Shown here: in pieces, positions 1 through 9,186 of the stretch
How the letters are laid out: every line of letters starts with the position of its first letter
Position numbering within the stretch: the first letter of the stretch is position 1
Source of the DNA: Melittangium boletus DSM 14713
Lineage (GTDB): Bacteria > Myxococcota > Myxococcia > Myxococcales > Myxococcaceae
Length of the DNA stretch: 64,000 nucleotides
Reading direction: 5' to 3'
Assembly: GCF_002305855.1 (NCBI RefSeq)
Contig: NZ_CP022163.1
Location: forward strand, 2,294,292-2,358,291
Notes under the pieces: model-generated
Database searches by the model: none
What the model saw: only the letters and a program-made list of their open reading frames with translations
What the model was told of the DNA's origin: nothing
Made by a program: the position numbers and the translations under genes

Positions 1-53
1 GCGTGCACCGCGCCACCCCCGTGGATCGCCGTTGAGTGGCACGGCCCTTCGGC

Positions 54-1307
54 TCAGTCCCGAAGGACCTCGCTGCCCTCGCTCAAGCCCAGACCCCACA
101 CGAAGGCGAATGACAGGTGCACGCTCGAGTGGAAGGGCAGGTAGTGGACGAGCGACAACACATGGAAGCCCACGAAGGACAGCAGCGCGCCCGTGGCGGC
201 CAGTGAACCCGCGCGGTGGCGGCGCAGGAGCGCCCGGGCCAGCAGCCCATGCACCGCCACCTGGAGGAGGAGGCCGAGCAGTCCTGTCTCCGCCCACGTC
301 GTCAACCACAGGTTGTGCGAGTCCGTGGCCAGGAGATCCGTGATGTGCGTTTCGTCCTGCGAGCGCAGGGCCGCGGGCTTGTGGTTGCCAAAGCCCACGC
401 CCACGAGCGGATGCGCGCCCACCAGCCGCCAGCCCACGGACATCGCCAGGGCGCGCTCGCCGCTGGCCACGTTCTCCAGCGCCCGGCTCGCGCGCTCGCT
501 CCAGGCGGGCGTCACCAGCACCGCGATCACGAGCGCCGCGGCCACCACGAGCCCCACCCGGCGCGGGGTGCCCCGCATCAACACCAGCAGTGCCAGCACG
601 CACACACCCACGGCCGCACCGAGCGCCGCCCGCGCGAAGGACACGTAGGTGGACAGGAGCAGGGCCACCACCACCCCACCCGCCACCACGCGCGCACGAG
701 CCCGGCGAGTGCCCCCCAACACCGCCAGGGCGGGCCCGAGCACGGCGACCGCCCCATGCGCGAAGCGCAACCGGTGGAAGAAGAACCCCCCGGACGCGTA
801 GTGGGGAGACTCCTCGGTGCCGAAGTTCTCGTGCAGCCGTCCCATATTCAGCTTGAGGAACGCGGGCGGCTCCCAGGACCAGGGCACGCGGTGCTGGTAC
901 AAACCGAGCGCCGCGGCCCCCACCCAACCGCACGCGACGAGGATCCCCAAGGTCCACCACGGGACGCCCAGCGTGCCGACGCACGCCACCGCCGCGCCCG
1001 CCACGGTGTCCAGGGTCTGCCCATAACGGGAGCCTCGCGGCCAACGCTCGGCCGCTCCCGTCAACAGGGCCACCGCGGGCGACACGAGCTGCCACAGGCA
1101 CAGGGCACCACTCGCCACCACGTACGCCCGCACGTCGGGCGCCAGCCGCAACTGGCGGCTCACGGCCAGGCCCAACGCCAGCGCGACCGCCAGCACCGCC
1201 CCCGCCTGGAGCACGGCTTCCGCCAGGAACAGGCCCACCGCGTACAGGCAGAGCACGGCGGAGGCGAGGTGACGCAGGCGGGTGGCAAGGGGTGAAGCGG
1301 AGCCCAT
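54..1307 (-). CDS. O-antigen ligase / polymerase-like membrane protein
   Basis: 417-residue polytopic membrane protein, hydrophobic almost throughout with about ten predicted membrane spans. The C-terminal third has the Wzy_C / O-antigen ligase signature: a periplasmic loop with HPLVGVGFGNH, then DSHNLWLTTWAETGLLG followed by more membrane segments. Proteins of this family polymerise polysaccharide repeat units or ligate polymer to lipid A or protein; which of these applies here cannot be read from sequence. An AGGAC-like ribosome site lies a few bases before the ATG. It is the last minus-strand gene before the window edge and sits near other envelope glycan genes, which fits a role in EPS or O-antigen assembly. 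Family assignment is confident; exact substrate is unknown. Confidence 0.82.
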   Translation of the reverse strand: MGSASPLATRLRHLASAVLCLYAVGLFLAEAVLQAGAVLAVALALGLAVSRQLRLAPDVRAYVVASGALCLWQLVSPAVALLTGAAERWPRGSRYGQTLDTVAGAAVACVGTLGVPWWTLGILVACGWVGAAALGLYQHRVPWSWEPPAFLKLNMGRLHENFGTEESPHYASGGFFFHRLRFAHGAVAVLGPALAVLGGTRRARARVVAGGVVVALLLSTYVSFARAALGAAVGVCVLALLVLMRGTPRRVGLVVAAALVIAVLVTPAWSERASRALENVASGERALAMSVGWRLVGAHPLVGVGFGNHKPAALRSQDETHITDLLATDSHNLWLTTWAETGLLGLLLQVAVHGLLARALLRRHRAGSLAATGALLSFVGFHVLSLVHYLPFHSSVHLSFAFVWGLGLSEGSEVLRD

Positions 1308-1387
1308 TCGGTCCTCGACGGCGGTCCAGTGAAAGAGCGTTCACCTCACCATACAGGACGGTACACGACAACCTCGGTCCTGGCCTC

Positions 1388-2713
1388 TTAGAAGGAGGCC
1401 TGGACCCGGTTGAAGAAGGCGATCTCCGTGGGACGATCGCCGCCGTCCGCCGCGCCACCCGAGAAGGCGGTGCGCTCCACGCTGAAGGTGAGGCGGGCGT
1501 TGCCGCTCAAGTACCAGTGGGCGACGGCGCCCCAGGACTGGGCCTCGTTGGCCGAGCGCGAGGGGTCCGCGTAGAGGGGGAAGGCCTTGGGATCGACGCG
1601 CAGCCCGGAGTAGCGGGCGCCGAGTTCCACCGCCCCCCAGTGTCCCTCGCTGGGGAGCAGCGAATGGAAGGGCTTCACGCCTTCGTAGGAGGCCTTGCCC
1701 CCGAAGAGCACGTAGGAGGCGGAGAGCTGCCAGGCGCCGTGGGTCAACCGGGCCTCATCCGAGCCACGCCGTACGTCTTGCGTGGAGGTGGCGTACTCGG
1801 CCATCACCCCGAGTGGGCCGTGGAAGTAATAGGCCTGGGGGGACAACCGGTAGTGCCGACCGCTGGCGACCACCGTGGCGTCCAGGGTGGTGCCGGTGAG
1901 ATAGGTGAAGAACGTCTGCTGTCCTTCGGCACGAAGGGTGGGCTCCTGTGTGGCGCCCAGCGTGCCGTATTCGCTGCCGACGGTTCCGGCGAGACCCAGA
2001 CCCAGACCCTTGAGCGCTTCCACCGTCGATTTCCGGAACGGATGCGCGAAGAGACGTCCCTCGAGTTCCACGTTGTCGTCGACGTTGAGATCCGCGGCAC
2101 CACCGTCGGGCGAGCCGTTGAAGGCGCCCACGGCGTAGCTCAACACGCTCCCGGAGAGGTCACCGGAGAACTGGATGCCCACTTCCCGGTTGGGCACCAG
2201 GCTGGTGGGCAGAGCGAATTCAGGAAAGAGCATCGCCGTGACGGGCTGGAGCCGCTCGAGTCCCACGGGCGCTTTGAACTTGCCGACCCTCACCCGGAAT
2301 TCGCGCACGGGGTGGAGCTCCACATAGCCGTCCTGAACGGGCTGGGCGTTGGGCGCCAGATCCATTTGGAGGCGGAAATCGACCAGTCCCGCGACCGTGC
2401 CCTCGAAGGTGGGCTGGAAACGGCGCAGCAGGAAGGTGTTGTTCCCAGCGCGCTCCTTGCCCTGGGCGAAGAAGCGGGCATCCGACTGGAGGATGCCGCG
2501 CAGCTTGAGCTGGTACTGCTTGTCCGCGCTCGAGAGCGAGAACCCCTCGGGCCCGGCGCTGAGGAGGGGCGGCGGAGTGGCGGCGGGAGCCGGCTCCTGC
2601 TGCGCCCAGACGCCTCCGGGCAAGGCCAGGCAGGCCGCGGTCAGGAGCGCACGGGAAAAGAGCTGGCGACGGGAACGTCCAAGGGGCCGCGACCTACGAA
2701 TCGAAGCATTCAT
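1388..2713 (-). CDS. OprO/OprP-type (phosphate-selective) outer-membrane porin
   Basis: About 441 residues when started at the ATG at 2713, which gives an Arg-rich n-region, a hydrophobic core and an Ala-X-Ala cleavage site just before QQEP; upstream in-frame codons add an unlikely hydrophilic tail. The mature part opens with the family pattern of a long first beta strand (QYQLKLRGILQSDARFF), then RRFQPTFEGTV, RVGKFKAPVGLER and the terminal aromatic strand NRVQASF typical of outer-membrane barrels. Family members form trimeric anion-selective channels. Anion preference is inferred from the family only. It is the first of three OprO/P-type porins in this window (also at 9455 and 32545). The neighbouring GT39 gene is divergent. 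Confidence 0.85.
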   Translation of the reverse strand: MNASIRRSRPLGRSRRQLFSRALLTAACLALPGGVWAQQEPAPAATPPPLLSAGPEGFSLSSADKQYQLKLRGILQSDARFFAQGKERAGNNTFLLRRFQPTFEGTVAGLVDFRLQMDLAPNAQPVQDGYVELHPVREFRVRVGKFKAPVGLERLQPVTAMLFPEFALPTSLVPNREVGIQFSGDLSGSVLSYAVGAFNGSPDGGAADLNVDDNVELEGRLFAHPFRKSTVEALKGLGLGLAGTVGSEYGTLGATQEPTLRAEGQQTFFTYLTGTTLDATVVASGRHYRLSPQAYYFHGPLGVMAEYATSTQDVRRGSDEARLTHGAWQLSASYVLFGGKASYEGVKPFHSLLPSEGHWGAVELGARYSGLRVDPKAFPLYADPSRSANEAQSWGAVAHWYLSGNARLTFSVERTAFSGGAADGGDRPTEIAFFNRVQASF

Positions 2714-2816
2714 CGAGCCCCATGACGGAACGACGCTCCTCTCGGTTCCCCGGCCCACCTCAACGTGACCTTGTGCTCCAAGGGGCGCGGAGGTAGAGGC
2801 GACCGGCAAAGACGCC

Positions 2817-5099
2817 ATGCACGACATCCTCGCCCTCGTGGGCTTCGCCCTGGCCCATTACGCGTTCCTGTTGATCCTGACCCTCGTGGCCTGGTTGCTC
2901 GGCTGCATCTTCCTCCAACGGCGGTGGTACACGTCGGGATGGGAGCACACGAGCCACGCCGCCACGCTGGGACTGGGCATGCTCACCCATGGCCTCTTCG
3001 TCCTGGGCAGCGTCGGGCTGCTCTACCGGAGCGCGGTGCTGGGCGGCGTGGCGCTCGCACTGGGCCTCGGCGTCAAGCGCTGGTGGCCCTGCGTCCTGGA
3101 AGGTGTGGCCACCCTCCGGGGGATGAAGCCGCTCCCGGTACTCGGCGGACTGCTCGTGCTCGGATTCTGCGTGCCCCTGTTGCTCACCCCATTGATTCCC
3201 CCGACGAGCTGGGACGCGACGGAGTACTACCTGCGCTGTGCGTGGCTGTTCGTGGATCAGCACCGCATCGTCCTCACCCCCACGCTGCGGATGGCGGTGT
3301 ATCCGCACCTCAACACGATGCTGTTCACCCTGGGCTTGCTCTTCGCCGACGACCTGGCGGCCCAGCTCACCCAGCTTCTCGCCCTGCTGCTGACGGGAGC
3401 CGCCCTGATGGGAGCGGGCTCCCGGCTCTTCTCGGCCCGCGCCGGCGTGTGGGCCGCGGCCCTGACGATCGGCAGTCCCATCGCGATCTGGCTCGGCAGC
3501 GTGGCCTACATCGACATGGGCCTGACGCTCTTCCTGACCGTCGCCACCCTCACCGTCCTGCGCTGGTTCGAGCAGGGAGACCGGCACTGGCTGTTCTTGT
3601 CCGCGGCCTTCTTCGGCTTCGCCGCGAGCGCCAAGCACAACGCCTTCCCCCTCTTCGCGCTCGTGGGAGTCGTCGTGCTCTATGAAGCCTTCCGGCGGCG
3701 GCAGGTGGGGCACGCGATCCTCTTTGGACTGCTGGGACTCGCCGTGGCGGCTCCCTGGTACGTGCGCAACGCCTACTACACCGGCAATCCCTTCTTCCCC
3801 CTGCTGCCCCAGGTCTTCGGCTACTCGTACCTCAACGCCGGCGACATGGAGCGGTTCAACCTCGATCTCAACCTGTCACGGCGGCATGAACTGAAGGCGC
3901 TCCTGCAACTCCCCTGGCAGCTCACCTTCGAGCCGCACAAGGCTCGCGCCGAGGCCCCCCTGTCTCCCGGGTACCTGGCCGCCCTGCCCTTCCTGTTGGT
4001 GGGCGCCTGGAAGAATCGGTGGGTGCGCATCCTGCTGGCGCTGGTCGGCGTCCAGTTGGTCATCTGGCTCGCCTCCACCCAGCTCATCCGGCACTTGATG
4101 CCCACGCTGCCCCTGCTCAGTCTGGCCGTGGGAGGCGCGCTTCACCAGGTGCTGCCCTGGCGCATGGAAGCCAGCCCCCGGCTGCCTCGCGCCGTACTGG
4201 CCATTGGACTCGCCCTGCTCCTGCTCGTGCCCGCGAGGAACTTCGCCCGGCGGATGCTGCGTCAGACGGGAGGGCTCCCCGTCACCACCGAACAGCGCGA
4301 GCAGTTCCTGCTGCGCTCCCTGCCCACCTACGCCTCCTACAAGCTGCTCAACGAGACCCGGGGTCGCGATTACACGGTCTACGCCCTGCTCGATGAGAAC
4401 ATGGCCTACTTCGCGCAGGGCACCTTCCTGGGCGACCACTTCGGACCGGTGCGCTACGACGATCTGCTCAAGTCCGCCGGAAACGGGGAATTGCTGTACG
4501 CGGCCCTGCGCGGATTCGGCGCGGACCACTTCCTCGTCAACCGGACCCGGAACACGCACAACCTCCCCAATGACGATTTCTTCAACAGCCACTTCAAGCT
4601 GCTGCACGTGCAGCAGGATCACCTGCTCTACGCCCTGAGCGACCGGCCCTTGTCACTGGACTCCGGGCCGAACCTCGTGAGCAACCCCGGCTTCGACATG
4701 CTCGACAAGGGACAGCCGGTGGGGTGGAGCCGGGCGGGCAGCCCCGAGCTGGTGTCCACCGCCGAGGGGCAGTACGTGGCGAAGGGCCTGGGAGAGAGCA
4801 ACGTCTTCCACCAGGAGATCCCCGTTCACGGAGGGCGGCAGTACCAGCTGTCCTTCCGGGCCCGCGGCGTCGGCGAGGAGCCGCGGAAGGCGAGACTCCA
4901 GGTGAACTGGATCACCGACAGCCGCCACTTCCTCCCCCCGGACATGGAAATCGTCGTCGTGGGTCCCGAGTGGAAGTCCTACACGATGCGGATGCTGTCC
5001 CCCGCCGAGGCCACGCGCGGCAGCATCCCCGCCACACCGCAAGGCGACCACGAGGTGCTGTTCGACGACTTCCGCCTCGTGGAGCTCACGGAGCGTTGA
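2817..5099 (+). CDS. GT39-family membrane glycosyltransferase with C-terminal jelly-roll domain
   Basis: 760 residues. Residues 1 to about 480 carry many membrane helices and the ArnT/PMT-like layout: an early periplasmic acidic motif (SWDATEYYLR, near 125) and later a short basic loop (WYVRNAYYTGNPFFP). Such enzymes move a sugar from a polyprenyl-phosphate donor to lipid or protein on the periplasmic side. Residues from about 620 form a separate soluble module beginning NLVSNPGFDMLDKGQPVGW and ending LFDDFRLVEL, the pattern of CBM4/9/CBM6-like beta-sandwich domains. This fusion is unusual for GT39. The 3' end overlaps the convergent gene by 14 bp. Fold assignment is good; donor and acceptor are unknown. 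Confidence 0.8.
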   Translation: MHDILALVGFALAHYAFLLILTLVAWLLGCIFLQRRWYTSGWEHTSHAATLGLGMLTHGLFVLGSVGLLYRSAVLGGVALALGLGVKRWWPCVLEGVATLRGMKPLPVLGGLLVLGFCVPLLLTPLIPPTSWDATEYYLRCAWLFVDQHRIVLTPTLRMAVYPHLNTMLFTLGLLFADDLAAQLTQLLALLLTGAALMGAGSRLFSARAGVWAAALTIGSPIAIWLGSVAYIDMGLTLFLTVATLTVLRWFEQGDRHWLFLSAAFFGFAASAKHNAFPLFALVGVVVLYEAFRRRQVGHAILFGLLGLAVAAPWYVRNAYYTGNPFFPLLPQVFGYSYLNAGDMERFNLDLNLSRRHELKALLQLPWQLTFEPHKARAEAPLSPGYLAALPFLLVGAWKNRWVRILLALVGVQLVIWLASTQLIRHLMPTLPLLSLAVGGALHQVLPWRMEASPRLPRAVLAIGLALLLLVPARNFARRMLRQTGGLPVTTEQREQFLLRSLPTYASYKLLNETRGRDYTVYALLDENMAYFAQGTFLGDHFGPVRYDDLLKSAGNGELLYAALRGFGADHFLVNRTRNTHNLPNDDFFNSHFKLLHVQQDHLLYALSDRPLSLDSGPNLVSNPGFDMLDKGQPVGWSRAGSPELVSTAEGQYVAKGLGESNVFHQEIPVHGGRQYQLSFRARGVGEEPRKARLQVNWITDSRHFLPPDMEIVVVGPEWKSYTMRMLSPAEATRGSIPATPQGDHEVLFDDFRLVELTER

Positions 5100-6177
5100 T
5101 CGGACGCGCCACCAGACCCTGCAACCGCACCGTCCCGACCCCCAGCATCCAGCAGCCGAGCGCCACCTGGTGCAGCAGCGTGGCGAGCCACATGACGTTG
5201 GCGAAGGCCAACCCCGAGCCATTCACCACGGCGGCGGGGAGGAAGAGCGACAGGGCGATCTTCACGCCCGCCTGGAAGGTTCCCATCATCCCGGGCGCCG
5301 CGGGAATCATGCTGGTGAGCACCGTCACGCCGAGCACCACGAAGCTCTGGAACAAGTCCAACGACAGGGGCGAGCAACCGCTGCCCTGACCCTCGCAACC
5401 AAAGGCCTGGGCGAGCACCACGATGGCCAGGCCGTTGACGGCCCAGAGGACCACCGTCAGCAGCGCGGTGGACAGGAACTGGCCCGGGCCGGACACCTGA
5501 CGCACGGCGCCGACGAAGGAGTCCATCAGCTCCGCCACGCGTCGGGCCAGACCGGGAGACACCCAGCCCACGAAGCGCTCCACGAGGCGCACCGCCAGCG
5601 CGCGCTGCCAGTACGCGAGCAGGAGCAACCCCCAGAGGCCCAGGAATCCCGCCAGCATCAGGTGCGTGCCCCAGCGCAGATAGCGCAAGGTGTCCGTGCC
5701 ATCCCCGAGCCACACGAGCGCCACCTCCAACAGCAGCGCGACGGCCACGCCATCGATGATGCGCTCGAGCACCACCGAGGTGAGCGCGGCGCTCGCGCGA
5801 ATGGAGGAGCGGCGGGAGATGAGCACGGGACGCGCGAACTCGCCGAGCCGCAGGGGCATCAGGACGAAGAGCATGTTGCCCACCGCGGTCGCCTCGTTGA
5901 GGTAGCGGAAGGGCACATGCTCGATGCCGGACAGCAGACGTCCCCACCGCCAGGCGCGCAGGAAGTGCACGCCCTGGAGCAGGAGCACGTGGGGCACCAG
6001 CCAGAGAAAATCCGCCATCCGCAAGCTGGCCCACAACTCCGCCCAGTGGGTGTCGCGAAAGGCCCAGCCCCCCACGATGAGCGTGAGCAGGACTCCCGGC
6101 ATCAGCCGCAGCCAGAAACTCCGCCGCGAGGCGCTCGCCGCGGCGCCCTCCTCCACCCGGGTCGTGTCAGTAGGCAT
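5086..6177 (-). CDS. Lysylphosphatidylglycerol synthase TM-region family protein (YbhN/UPF0104-like)
   Basis: 363 residues with a short charged N-terminus and about eight membrane spans. It shows the family hallmarks: RAWRWGRLL after the second helix, EATAVGNMLFVLMPLRLGEFARPVL, and later a motif around MIPAAPGMMGTFQAG. This integral domain occurs in MprF as the flippase part and as stand-alone proteins in glycan loci, where lipid or lipid-linked-sugar translocation has been suggested. No cytosolic aminoacyl-transferase domain is present, so it should not itself synthesise lysyl-PG. The ATG overlaps the stop of the upstream GNAT gene by 11 bp, so it is the last cistron of the minus-strand operon starting at 9051. 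Confidence 0.8.
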   Translation of the reverse strand: MPTDTTRVEEGAAASASRRSFWLRLMPGVLLTLIVGGWAFRDTHWAELWASLRMADFLWLVPHVLLLQGVHFLRAWRWGRLLSGIEHVPFRYLNEATAVGNMLFVLMPLRLGEFARPVLISRRSSIRASAALTSVVLERIIDGVAVALLLEVALVWLGDGTDTLRYLRWGTHLMLAGFLGLWGLLLLAYWQRALAVRLVERFVGWVSPGLARRVAELMDSFVGAVRQVSGPGQFLSTALLTVVLWAVNGLAIVVLAQAFGCEGQGSGCSPLSLDLFQSFVVLGVTVLTSMIPAAPGMMGTFQAGVKIALSLFLPAAVVNGSGLAFANVMWLATLLHQVALGCWMLGVGTVRLQGLVARPINAP

Positions 6178-7021
6178 CGAAATCGAGCGCCCGGAAACGC
6201 AGTCGCGTCACGTCCAGGCTCGGCCGTTTGCCCGTGAGATCCCGGTAGATGAGGTTGAGGGGAGAGGGCCGCAGCCGCTCGGGCAGGGTCTGGTAGAGCG
6301 AGCGCGAGAAGCGGCGGCCCGGCTCCAGGCCCAGCCACAACCGGACGGGATTGAGCACGGGAAGGGCTCCGTCGCCACGCGCCGGGCAGAGCGCGGAGGG
6401 GAACTCCCCCAGCAGGGCCTGGATGCCATACCGGCCCGTGGAGGCCTCCACCTGACTGGACGGGCCGTGCATGCGCACCCGGTAGGCGCGGCTGGGGTTG
6501 CCCAGGCGCCACGCCAGCGTCGTCAGATCCCAGCTCACCTCGAAGCCGGGGGTGAACGTCTCGTCCAGGGGCGGCAGCGGACCCACGCCCAGCCGGGCCT
6601 CGAGCGGTGCCAGCAACTGAAAGCCCAGCTTGCGCGTGAAGCCGGGGGTGCTGTTGGCGTTGGCCACGCCGATCACGAAGGAGTACCCCTGCGCCGCCGC
6701 CTCCTCGTACGTCGCCTCGGCCAGCCGGGTGAAGAGCTTCTTGCCCTGGTGGTCGGGGTGGGTGGCGGTGTTGAGCGAGAGCACGCCTCGCTCGAGACGG
6801 CCATCCACCCGGGCACGCACGGGCAGCGTCACATAGTGCGCCGCGAGCGTCTGTCCCGCGAAGGCGTTGAAGCCCACGGCCTGCCCCACGGGGTTGAGCA
6901 CGTACTGCCAGGAGAGGTAGGCCGGCGTGATGTGGGTGGCCGCGGGGAACACCTCGCGCAGCAGCCGGTGGTCGTCCAGGAGGGACGCCTCGGAGAGATC
7001 CAACTTCCGGAGATCATACAT
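6167..7021 (-). CDS. GNAT-family acyltransferase
   Basis: 284 residues from the ATG at 7021, chosen because it overlaps the stop of the upstream deacetylase (translational coupling) and begins the conserved region MYDLRKLDL. The acetyl-CoA-binding motif A is visible as LSLNTATHPDHQGKKLFTRL followed by an alpha/beta stretch ending NANSTPGFTRKLGF, typical of GNAT/FemAB-like N-acyltransferases. The remaining half is family-unspecific. In context it probably acylates an amino-sugar or peptide intermediate of the surface polysaccharide made by this operon; that role is inference. Fourth of five overlapping cistrons. Confidence 0.75.
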   Translation of the reverse strand: MYDLRKLDLSEASLLDDHRLLREVFPAATHITPAYLSWQYVLNPVGQAVGFNAFAGQTLAAHYVTLPVRARVDGRLERGVLSLNTATHPDHQGKKLFTRLAEATYEEAAAQGYSFVIGVANANSTPGFTRKLGFQLLAPLEARLGVGPLPPLDETFTPGFEVSWDLTTLAWRLGNPSRAYRVRMHGPSSQVEASTGRYGIQALLGEFPSALCPARGDGALPVLNPVRLWLGLEPGRRFSRSLYQTLPERLRPSPLNLIYRDLTGKRPSLDVTRLRFRALDFDAY

Positions 7022-7919
7022 GGGAGGCCTGCCTTCCCGCGTCGGCGCGCGGGGCCGGGAATCCGGCGAGGGGAACACTGCGCTCGGTGAGAAGCGCCCG
7101 GGCCGCCTCGGCGCGCTGGGGCAGCGCCTCGAAGGGACCGAACTGGCGCAGCAGGGCCGCGAGCCGCTCCTCGGTGCGGCGCAACTGGAAGTAGTGGATG
7201 GTCCGGGCGACCACGGAGGTGTAGGGCAGATCGCGCGGTTGCTCGACGTCCAGTTCCCAAGGGTGGACGTAGAGCACCACGTTGCGGCCCGCCTTCACGT
7301 TGCGCTGGAGCAGCTGCTGGGTGACCCACAGCGGCAGGGCCCGCAGGTAGAAGCCGCCGCCAAAAGGCACCTTGAGGTTGCCGAAGAGCGCCACCGAGGG
7401 AGGAATCTCCACCAACCCCGGCGTGAGGGCGTAGGGGTCCACCGGTGCGTCCGGAATGCCGTAGAGGTGGTTCTTCGTCGGGAAGATGCTCGAATCCACC
7501 TCGAAGCCCGCCGCCTCGAGCCGCTCCACGGCCCAGAGTGACTCACGGGTGATGGACCAGCAAGGCGCGCGATAGGTCGTCACCGGCACGCCGCCCACGT
7601 CCTCCAAGCACTGACGTCCCTCGCGAATGGCCCGCTCGAAGGCGTCCGGCTGCTGCCGGTAGACGAGGCGGTGATCCAACCCGTGCAGCCCGATGTGGTG
7701 CCCGGCCGCCACGGCGCGCTGGAGCACCTCGGGATGGCGGCGCGCGCACTCCACGAGGAAGAACAAGGTGGCCCGGGACTGGTGGGCCTCGAGCAGGTCG
7801 AGCAGCCGGTGCATCGGCGCGGCCACGCGGGAGGGCGCCCCCTGCATGTCCGGAAAGTCCGCCGTCCAATCCTCCACGTCGATGGTGAAGAAGAGGCGGC
7901 CTCGAGAGGAAGCGGGCAT
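7014..7919 (-). CDS. Polysaccharide deacetylase, DUF3473/XrtA-type
   Basis: 301 residues from the ATG at 7919, which immediately precedes the first conserved strand LFFTIDVEDW (catalytic Asp region). Further NodB-homology landmarks are ATLFFLVECARRHP, GHHIGLHGLDH (metal-binding His pair) and TYRAPCWSIT. The C-terminus carries the DUF3473 features found in deacetylases of exosortase/EPS loci, including VVLYVHPWELD. Predicted to remove N- or O-acetyl groups from an exopolysaccharide; no signal peptide is seen, so action may be cytosolic, on lipid-linked intermediates. The stop lies inside the start of the next gene and the start lies 6 bp after the DUF2304 stop, so it is part of one operon. Confidence 0.85.
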   Translation of the reverse strand: MPASSRGRLFFTIDVEDWTADFPDMQGAPSRVAAPMHRLLDLLEAHQSRATLFFLVECARRHPEVLQRAVAAGHHIGLHGLDHRLVYRQQPDAFERAIREGRQCLEDVGGVPVTTYRAPCWSITRESLWAVERLEAAGFEVDSSIFPTKNHLYGIPDAPVDPYALTPGLVEIPPSVALFGNLKVPFGGGFYLRALPLWVTQQLLQRNVKAGRNVVLYVHPWELDVEQPRDLPYTSVVARTIHYFQLRRTEERLAALLRQFGPFEALPQRAEAARALLTERSVPLAGFPAPRADAGRQASHV

Positions 7920-7924
7920 GGCGC

Positions 7925-8323
7925 TCACGAGCCCTCCTCGCGCCGCGCCACTCCGACGGACTTGCGCAACGATTCGATCTCCGCGCGCAGCATCGCGCAC
8001 TCCTGGGACAGCCGGCGCACGCGGATGGCCCCCGAGGACAGGGCGATCGTCACCGAGAGCAGGTTGAAGAGGACATAGAGGAAGGCCAGCGCGAAGAGGG
8101 CATTGGCGGCCACCTCCACCTGGAGCAGGTCCGCCAGCCAGCGCAGGCTCTGGGGAAAGATGACGCACACCAGGGCCAGCAGCGTCGACAGCAACCAGGA
8201 GAGGCTGTCGCGCAGACTGAGCTGATGGTGGCGGATGAGCCGCAACACCCAGATCACGAAGGCCAGCAACAACGCGCCGCCAAAGAGCTGGAGGCGAAGG
8301 GGCAACAGGTGTTCGCCGATCAT
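7925..8323 (-). CDS. DUF2304 small membrane protein
   Basis: 132 residues from the ATG at 8323, whose ATGA overlaps the stop of the upstream GT2 gene; longer in-frame extensions are shadows of that gene. It has three hydrophobic segments (LFGGALLLAFVIWVLR, a second around LLSTLLALVCVIF, a third around LFALAFLYVLFNLL) and a C-terminal coiled segment LSQECAMLRAEIESLRKS. This is the standard architecture of DUF2304, a family routinely encoded next to dolichyl-phosphate-mannose-synthase-like GT2 enzymes in glycan clusters. It probably helps anchor or assist the GT2 partner; biochemical function is unknown. Confidence 0.8.
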   Translation of the reverse strand: MIGEHLLPLRLQLFGGALLLAFVIWVLRLIRHHQLSLRDSLSWLLSTLLALVCVIFPQSLRWLADLLQVEVAANALFALAFLYVLFNLLSVTIALSSGAIRVRRLSQECAMLRAEIESLRKSVGVARREEGS

Positions 8324-9051
8324 GACTCCTCCGAGGCGCTGCTGCTGGTGAACGCCCAATTGCGCTCCGACGCGGGCAACAGCAACAGGGCCAGCGACAC
8401 CTTCACCAGGTAGTAGCCCGTCTTCCACCAGTTGATGGAACTCTCTCCGTGCTGCCGCGGCTTCATCTGCATGGGAAAATCCTGCACGCGCAGCCCGTGG
8501 CGCACGGCCAGGGCGATGGCCTCCGGCTCCGGGTAGTCGCTGGGATAGCTGCGCGCGAAGAGCGCGATGGCCCGCCGCCCCGCGGCGCGATAGCCCGAGG
8601 TGGGATCCGTGGCGCGCGCCCCACAGCGCAACCGCAACATCCAGGAGAGGTAGCGGATCCCCATGCGGCGCAACGCCGTCGAGCGGAAACCACCCGTCTC
8701 CAGGAAGCGCGAACCGATGACCACGTCCGCGCGCCCATCCCCCAGGAGGGGGAGTACCTGCGGCAGATAGCGCGGATCATGCTGCCCATCACCGTCGATC
8801 TGCACCGCGGCGTCGTAGTCGTGGGTATAGGCCCACAAGTAGCCGAGTTGCACCGCGCCGCCGATCCCCAGGTTCAGCGGGCTGCGCAGCACGGTGACCC
8901 CCAACCGGCCCGCCACCCGCGACGTGTCATCCGTGGAGCCATCGTCCACGACACAGATGTGGCACTCGGGAGCCGCCTCCCGGAGGGACGCGATGACGTG
9001 CGGAAGGTTTCGGGCCTCATTGAAGGCGGGTACGATGATGAGAGTTTTCAT
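8320..9051 (-). CDS. GT2 glycosyltransferase (polyprenyl-phosphate sugar synthase-like)
   Basis: 243 residues. GT-A fold landmarks are clear: VPAFNEARNLPHVI at the N-terminus, CVVDDGSTDDT, a DGDGQHDP metal-binding DXD-type motif, and IGSRFL followed by TDPTSGYRA. There is no long membrane tail, so it resembles the soluble DPM1-type synthases that transfer a nucleotide-activated sugar to a polyprenyl phosphate on the inner leaflet. Together with the adjacent DUF2304 protein it probably supplies lipid-linked sugar, plausibly for the GT39 enzyme encoded nearby; that link is inference. First gene of a five-gene overlapping minus-strand operon. Confidence 0.87.
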   Translation of the reverse strand: MKTLIIVPAFNEARNLPHVIASLREAAPECHICVVDDGSTDDTSRVAGRLGVTVLRSPLNLGIGGAVQLGYLWAYTHDYDAAVQIDGDGQHDPRYLPQVLPLLGDGRADVVIGSRFLETGGFRSTALRRMGIRYLSWMLRLRCGARATDPTSGYRAAGRRAIALFARSYPSDYPEPEAIALAVRHGLRVQDFPMQMKPRQHGESSINWWKTGYYLVKVSLALLLLPASERNWAFTSSSASEES

Positions 9052-9186
9052 CCACTCGGTCTCTTGGAGAGCAAGCGATCATCCAGTCCGGCCACTGGGG
9101 ATCCCGGTGCTCACATATCGTGTAGCACAGCTTATAGGCTGTATCAGGGACCCAACTGGGAGTACGTCCATCCCCACCTGTGCACC

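Noticed and set aside
3..35. Possible 3' end of a rightward gene (VHRATPVDRR then TGA)
   Set aside because: Only ten codons lie in the window; cannot be told from a chance frame.
1292..2725. Long open frame antisense to the first porin (477 codons)
   Set aside because: Low-complexity Gly/Glu/Arg translation with no motifs; porin frame has signal peptide and terminal aromatic strand.
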